Of a stretch of 27,081 nt of DNA, positions 23,691 through 27,081 are shown piece by piece (within the stretch, counting starts at the first letter, position 1; each line of letters starts with the position of its first letter). Source of the DNA: Rikenellaceae bacterium (lineage in GTDB: Bacteria; Bacteroidota; Bacteroidia; Bacteroidales; UBA932). Below the pieces are notes generated by a model, which searched no databases, had not been told where the DNA came from, and worked only from the letters and a program-made list of their open reading frames with translations. Position numbers and translations under genes: made by a program. The stretch is from positions 1 through 27,081 of the forward strand of contig CAAGNP010000016.1 of the NCBI GenBank assembly GCA_900771335.1, written 5' to 3'.

Positions 23691-26174
23691 ATGAAGAGAT
23701 TTGCAAAAATATACCCCTACCTGATCGTGTTGTTCGGGTTTATCCTCATCTCCTATGGGTATAATCCTGAGCTGCTGAAAGGGAAGATTGTAAACCAGTC
23801 GGACATCTCATCATGGGAGGGTATGGCCCACGAGATTATTGAGCACAATGAAGCTCATCCTGATGATAAGACTTTGTGGACCAACTCTATGTTTGGAGGT
23901 ATGCCCGCCACATCCATTTCGGCGGAGCATCCGGGAGACTTTACTGAGCCGGTATATGATTTTCTTTTCATAGGAGCTCGTCCGGCAAGTTACCTTCTCA
24001 TCTCTCTGGTGGGTGGTCTGCTCCTTTTCCTCGCCTTCGGGGTCAATATATGGCTTGCAGCAATAGGGGCTATCGCTATCACCTTCTGCTCATACAATAT
24101 GCAGATTATCCAGGTGGGGCACAATGCGAAGATGGCAGCCATAGCATTTATGCCTTGGGTTCTGGGTGCTTTTGTCTATGCCTACAGGCGCAATGCCCTT
24201 TGGGGTGCAATCCTCTTCGGATTTGCCCTCAGTTTTCAGATCAAGACCAATCACCCTCAGATTACATACTATCTTGCATTCATCATCCTTGGGTATGCTA
24301 TTGCGGAGCTTTGTGGGGCTGTAAAAGAGAAAACTTTACCCAAGTTCTTCCGCACTTCGCTGATTGTCCTCGTGGCAGGACTTCTCGGTATTGCGACCAA
24401 TGCCACCAGGCTGATCCCTACATACGAGTATGCGAAATACACTATGAGGGGTGGTTCGGAGCTTACCCACGACAAGGAGAAGCAGACAGGTGACGGTCTG
24501 AAGATAGATTATGCCACCGCCTGGTCATACGGTATCGAGGAGACACCTAACCTGTTGATTCCCAATTTTAATGGTGGTGTTTCACAAGGTGAACTGGGCC
24601 GCGATTCGGAGACTTATAAGGTGCTCAGTGGCAAATACCAGGGGGCAAACCAGTTGATCAAGCAGATGCCTCTGTATTGGGGTCCACAGCCATTTACTGC
24701 AGGCCCTATGTATCTGGGTGCGCTGTCGCTCTTCCTTTTTGTATTGGGCCTGGCCCTGATCAAAGGGAGATACAAATGGTGGATTGTGGGTGTATCCCTG
24801 CTTGCCCTCTTTTTGAGCTGGGGCTCCCACTTTATGTGGTTCTCGAAGATTTTCTTCAATTATGCACCACTCTATAACAAGTTCAGAACTGTATCTATGG
24901 CACTGGTGGTGCTGCAGATAACTGTCCCTGTGTTGGGTGTTCTGGCGATTAAGGAGCTTATGTCGACCCCTGTTGCCGAGAAGAATAAGGTGAAGAAAGG
25001 GTTCTATATTGCCCTTGGATGCACCGCCGGTGTGTGTCTGCTCTTTGCTCTTTTCCCATCTCTGGCCGGTGATTTTGTGGGGAGAGCAGACGATCAGTTC
25101 CCCGGGGATATAGCATCTGCGCTGGTGGATGACAGGAAAGGATTACTCAGAGGAGATGCCATCAGGAGTATGGTGTTTATCATTTTAGGTGCCGCCACAT
25201 TATGGTTCGCCTACCTTAAGAAGCTAAAACAGACAGTAGCATTTGCTCTGCTGGGAGCTCTTATTCTGGTAGATCTGTGGAGTGTGGACAAGAGGTATCT
25301 TAATGATTCTCACTATATCAGAAGACAGGAGTATAAGAATATCTTTGCCGAGAGGCCTGTCGATAAGATGATTCTTCAGGATTCAGATCCATATTACAGA
25401 GTTCTCGACCTGAGTGTAAATACATTCAACGATTCATATGTAAGTTATCACCATAAGACTATCGGCGGATATAGCCCTGCCAAACTTCAGAGATATCAGG
25501 ATCTGATCCAGTACTATATTACCCCTGAGTTGGGGTCAGTAGTGGAGCAGCTAAATGCCGCTATGGCTACAGCGACTACTGTCGAAGATCTGGAGAGGGG
25601 TATAGGGTACCATAAACTCCTCTCGATGCTCAATACCAAATATATCATCTTTGACGGCAATACAGCACCGGTGGTATATCCATATCCTATGGGCAACTGC
25701 TGGCTGGTTCAGGATGTATATATGGCTTCATCGGCTGATGAGGAGATCGAGACCATCGCCTTGATCGACCCGGCCAAACAGGTTATTCTGGCTCAGAAAG
25801 ACGAGGCTGTCGTGAAGGCTGGTATCCCCTCTTCTGCGAAATATTCGGGTGAAGGAACTATCGCACTTACACACTATGCACCTAATGAACTGAGATACAA
25901 ATTCTCTTCAGAGGGGGATCAGATGGTGGTGTTCAGCGAGATTTATTATCCGGCAGGATGGGTAGCCACCATAGACGGTAAAGAGGCGGAGATTCTAAGA
26001 GCCAACTATGCCTTCAGAGCACTTGAGGTTCCTTCAGGGGAACACGAGATTGTCTTCCGCTTCGATCCTCAGTCCTACAAAACCGGAGCAAACATCTCTC
26101 GTGTCACGTCGGCACTCCTGTGGCTTGCCCTTCTGGGTGTTATCGGAGTAGCTGTGGTCAGAAGGAAGAAATGA
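23691..26174 (+). CDS. YfhO-family polytopic membrane protein
   Basis: An 827-residue membrane protein. A first helix (about 8-24) is followed by an extracytoplasmic loop with the family wording SDISSWEGMAHE and TNSMFGGMPA. A dense block of hydrophobic helices covers about 100-410, with more around 435-455 and 490-530, then a long extracytoplasmic domain (about 540-790) ending YYPAGWVATIDGKEAEI. A last helix (about 803-822) and the basic tail RRKK close the protein. YfhO proteins have a GT-C-like design, and a Gram-positive member is linked to lipoteichoic acid glycosylation. The role in Bacteroidetes is not defined, but transfer of a lipid-linked sugar is plausible. It ends the operon, 17 nt before a terminator hairpin. 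Confidence 0.9.
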   Translation: MKRFAKIYPYLIVLFGFILISYGYNPELLKGKIVNQSDISSWEGMAHEIIEHNEAHPDDKTLWTNSMFGGMPATSISAEHPGDFTEPVYDFLFIGARPASYLLISLVGGLLLFLAFGVNIWLAAIGAIAITFCSYNMQIIQVGHNAKMAAIAFMPWVLGAFVYAYRRNALWGAILFGFALSFQIKTNHPQITYYLAFIILGYAIAELCGAVKEKTLPKFFRTSLIVLVAGLLGIATNATRLIPTYEYAKYTMRGGSELTHDKEKQTGDGLKIDYATAWSYGIEETPNLLIPNFNGGVSQGELGRDSETYKVLSGKYQGANQLIKQMPLYWGPQPFTAGPMYLGALSLFLFVLGLALIKGRYKWWIVGVSLLALFLSWGSHFMWFSKIFFNYAPLYNKFRTVSMALVVLQITVPVLGVLAIKELMSTPVAEKNKVKKGFYIALGCTAGVCLLFALFPSLAGDFVGRADDQFPGDIASALVDDRKGLLRGDAIRSMVFIILGAATLWFAYLKKLKQTVAFALLGALILVDLWSVDKRYLNDSHYIRRQEYKNIFAERPVDKMILQDSDPYYRVLDLSVNTFNDSYVSYHHKTIGGYSPAKLQRYQDLIQYYITPELGSVVEQLNAAMATATTVEDLERGIGYHKLLSMLNTKYIIFDGNTAPVVYPYPMGNCWLVQDVYMASSADEEIETIALIDPAKQVILAQKDEAVVKAGIPSSAKYSGEGTIALTHYAPNELRYKFSSEGDQMVVFSEIYYPAGWVATIDGKEAEILRANYAFRALEVPSGEHEIVFRFDPQSYKTGANISRVTSALLWLALLGVIGVAVVRRKK

Positions 26175-26190
26175 GCCTATAGATTATAAG

Positions 26191-26223
26191 TAAAGGGTAG
26201 CTGAGATTCTCTGCTACCCTTTA
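26191..26223. terminator. Bidirectional transcription terminator
   Basis: TAAAGGGTAGC (26191-26201) pairs perfectly with GCTACCCTTTA (26213-26223), an 11-bp stem with an 11-nt loop. T-rich sequence follows on the right, and A-rich sequence lies on the left. It sits between the convergent yfhO and Rpn genes and can serve both. Confidence 0.8.
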
Positions 26224-26236
26224 TTAATTTGACAGT

Positions 26237-27081
26237 CTAAAGTTCTTTTATCCGCTCAGTAGTCAGTCCTGAACACTTTGCGATAATTTCAATTGAAATT
26301 CCCGAAGACTTTAACCTTTTAGCCATCTCGATTTTTCCCTCTTCACGACCCTCTTCGCGCCCTTTATCATAGCCCTCTTCGTGGCCTATCTTCAGCCCCT
26401 CTTCGCGGGCGGTGGCCAGGATGTTGATATAATCACGTTCTGAAATCATCTCTTGTTCGTATTTTATCCGTTTAGATTCGCTGAATTGGGCGATTTCAGA
26501 AGCTTCGAATAGTCTTCGGAATACCTCTATCTGGAACTCCTTGGGAAGTTTGTCCAGTCTGGACATATATTTGAGGGCATAACACCACTTGTCGATTATA
26601 TCCCGGCAATCACTCAGCTTCTTATCAAACCTTTTCAGCTCCACAAATGTACAAAAAATAGTGTCATCCGGTGTGTCACCTGTTACTTTTTCTCTGAAAG
26701 TGTACTCAGAAATAAATCTTTCACCCCAGGATGGGAGTTCCCGATTAAGGCATTCTACGGAAAGAATAGCTACGAGATACACCGGAGGGATGTCGTAGTC
26801 CGCATCCCCTTTGGTGATATCCATACCATAGATGCGAGAAGAATAGAGGATACATCTTTTGAAGAAATTTTTTTGATTGTACTTCTGCATCTCGACGATG
26901 AAGTGTGTACCGTCTACATCAGTACATCTGAGGTCGAGACGGACAGATTTGCCATTGGGTGTAAAACCAGGGATCTCCGTGGTGGAGTAAGTAAGATCCT
27001 GAACCTGTCTTCCGTCAGGGAGTACAGCATTAAGGAAATCGATCAGCACTTGTTTGTTCTTTTGGTCACCGAATACAGCTT
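26237..27081 (-). CDS. Rpn-family PD-(D/E)XK nuclease / putative transposase (5' end outside window)
   Basis: The frame is open to the window edge: codons upstream of the GTG at 27049 still read family text (AVFGDQKNKQ before VLIDFLNAVLPDG). The true start is therefore outside and at least 281 residues are present. The nuclease core is visible as SVRLDLRCTDVDG followed by HFIVEMQKYNQ, the D...ExQ form of PD-(D/E)XK used in this family. Then come FFKRCILYSSRIY, the YLVAIL strand and a helical region. The C-terminal part has a charged repeat (EEGLKIGHEEGYDKGREEGREEG) and a short DNA-binding-like tail. Relatives such as E. coli RpnA promote RecA-independent recombination and DNA cleavage. Many Bacteroidetes genomes carry several copies. 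Confidence 0.9.
   Translation of the reverse strand, partial: AVFGDQKNKQVLIDFLNAVLPDGRQVQDLTYSTTEIPGFTPNGKSVRLDLRCTDVDGTHFIVEMQKYNQKNFFKRCILYSSRIYGMDITKGDADYDIPPVYLVAILSVECLNRELPSWGERFISEYTFREKVTGDTPDDTIFCTFVELKRFDKKLSDCRDIIDKWCYALKYMSRLDKLPKEFQIEVFRRLFEASEIAQFSESKRIKYEQEMISERDYINILATAREEGLKIGHEEGYDKGREEGREEGKIEMAKRLKSSGISIEIIAKCSGLTTERIKEL
26337..26404. repeat. 12-nt-register imperfect tandem repeat in the Rpn gene
   Basis: The word CCCTCTTC occurs at 26337, 26349, 26373 and 26397, all in the same 12-nt register, with degraded copies at 26361 and 26385. On the coding strand each unit encodes four residues of the EEGx type (EEGR, EEGY, EEGL). Codon-level repetition like this is prone to slippage and could change the length of the charged linker in whole 4-residue steps. 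Confidence 0.7.

Noticed and set aside
26237..27081. Insertion sequence with terminal repeats around the Rpn gene
   Set aside because: No inverted ends or target duplication are visible, the 5' end is outside the window, and Rpn genes are usually not part of classic insertion sequences.

Overview
The window looks like a chromosomal segment of a Bacteroidota bacterium, most likely order Bacteroidales. The protein set supports this: SusC/D-era style lipoproteins, an S46 dipeptidyl-peptidase, a YfhO membrane protein, and a MutS and Mrp whose P-loop and C-terminal wording follow Bacteroidetes versions. The control signals agree. Genes lack convincing Shine-Dalgarno sequences, and several are preceded by the Bacteroidetes sigma-ABfr -7 element TAnnTTTG, in two cases with a TTTG element 21 or 22 bases upstream. 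The species cannot be fixed from the sequence alone.

Layout. (1) Positions 1-1890 are accessory: the 3' end of an RHS/YD-repeat polymorphic-toxin gene with an A+T-rich nuclease-like tip, a candidate immunity gene 5 nt downstream, and then a broken second copy of the RHS core carrying an exact 38-codon deletion. (2) Positions 1891-9443 are a rightward run: ychF, a tandem-SGNH lipoprotein, a secreted endonuclease/exonuclease/phosphatase-fold protein, thyA, folA, a sodium:amino-acid symporter and an M28 peptidase lipoprotein. (3) Positions 9409-11645 are a leftward pair, aspS-yqeY, whose end overlaps the M28 gene. (4) Positions 11753-19405 are a rightward run starting from a divergent promoter region: rsmA, mutS, a MacB/FtsX-like permease, a beta-lactamase-fold lipoprotein and a glycosyltransferase with an unusual C-terminal extension. 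(5) A leftward glycerate kinase (19381-20499) overlaps the glycosyltransferase end and diverges from (6) the S46 peptidase, mrp and yfhO run (20554-26174), which ends at a clear hairpin. (7) A leftward Rpn-type PD-(D/E)XK nuclease/transposase gene runs off the right edge.

How it fits together. Most genes are housekeeping: translation (ychF, aspS, yqeY, rsmA), the thymidylate/folate cycle (thyA-folA), mismatch repair (mutS) and Fe-S assembly (mrp). Several envelope hydrolases and an amino-acid symporter fit a peptide- and glycan-scavenging gut or oral lifestyle, which is inference. The accessory interest lies at the two edges, the RHS toxin/immunity module at the left and the Rpn element at the right. 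Further oddities inside ordinary genes are the dead first SGNH domain, the glycosyltransferase extension and the cysteine-free Mrp. I found no tRNA, rRNA, CRISPR array, riboswitch or complete insertion sequence.
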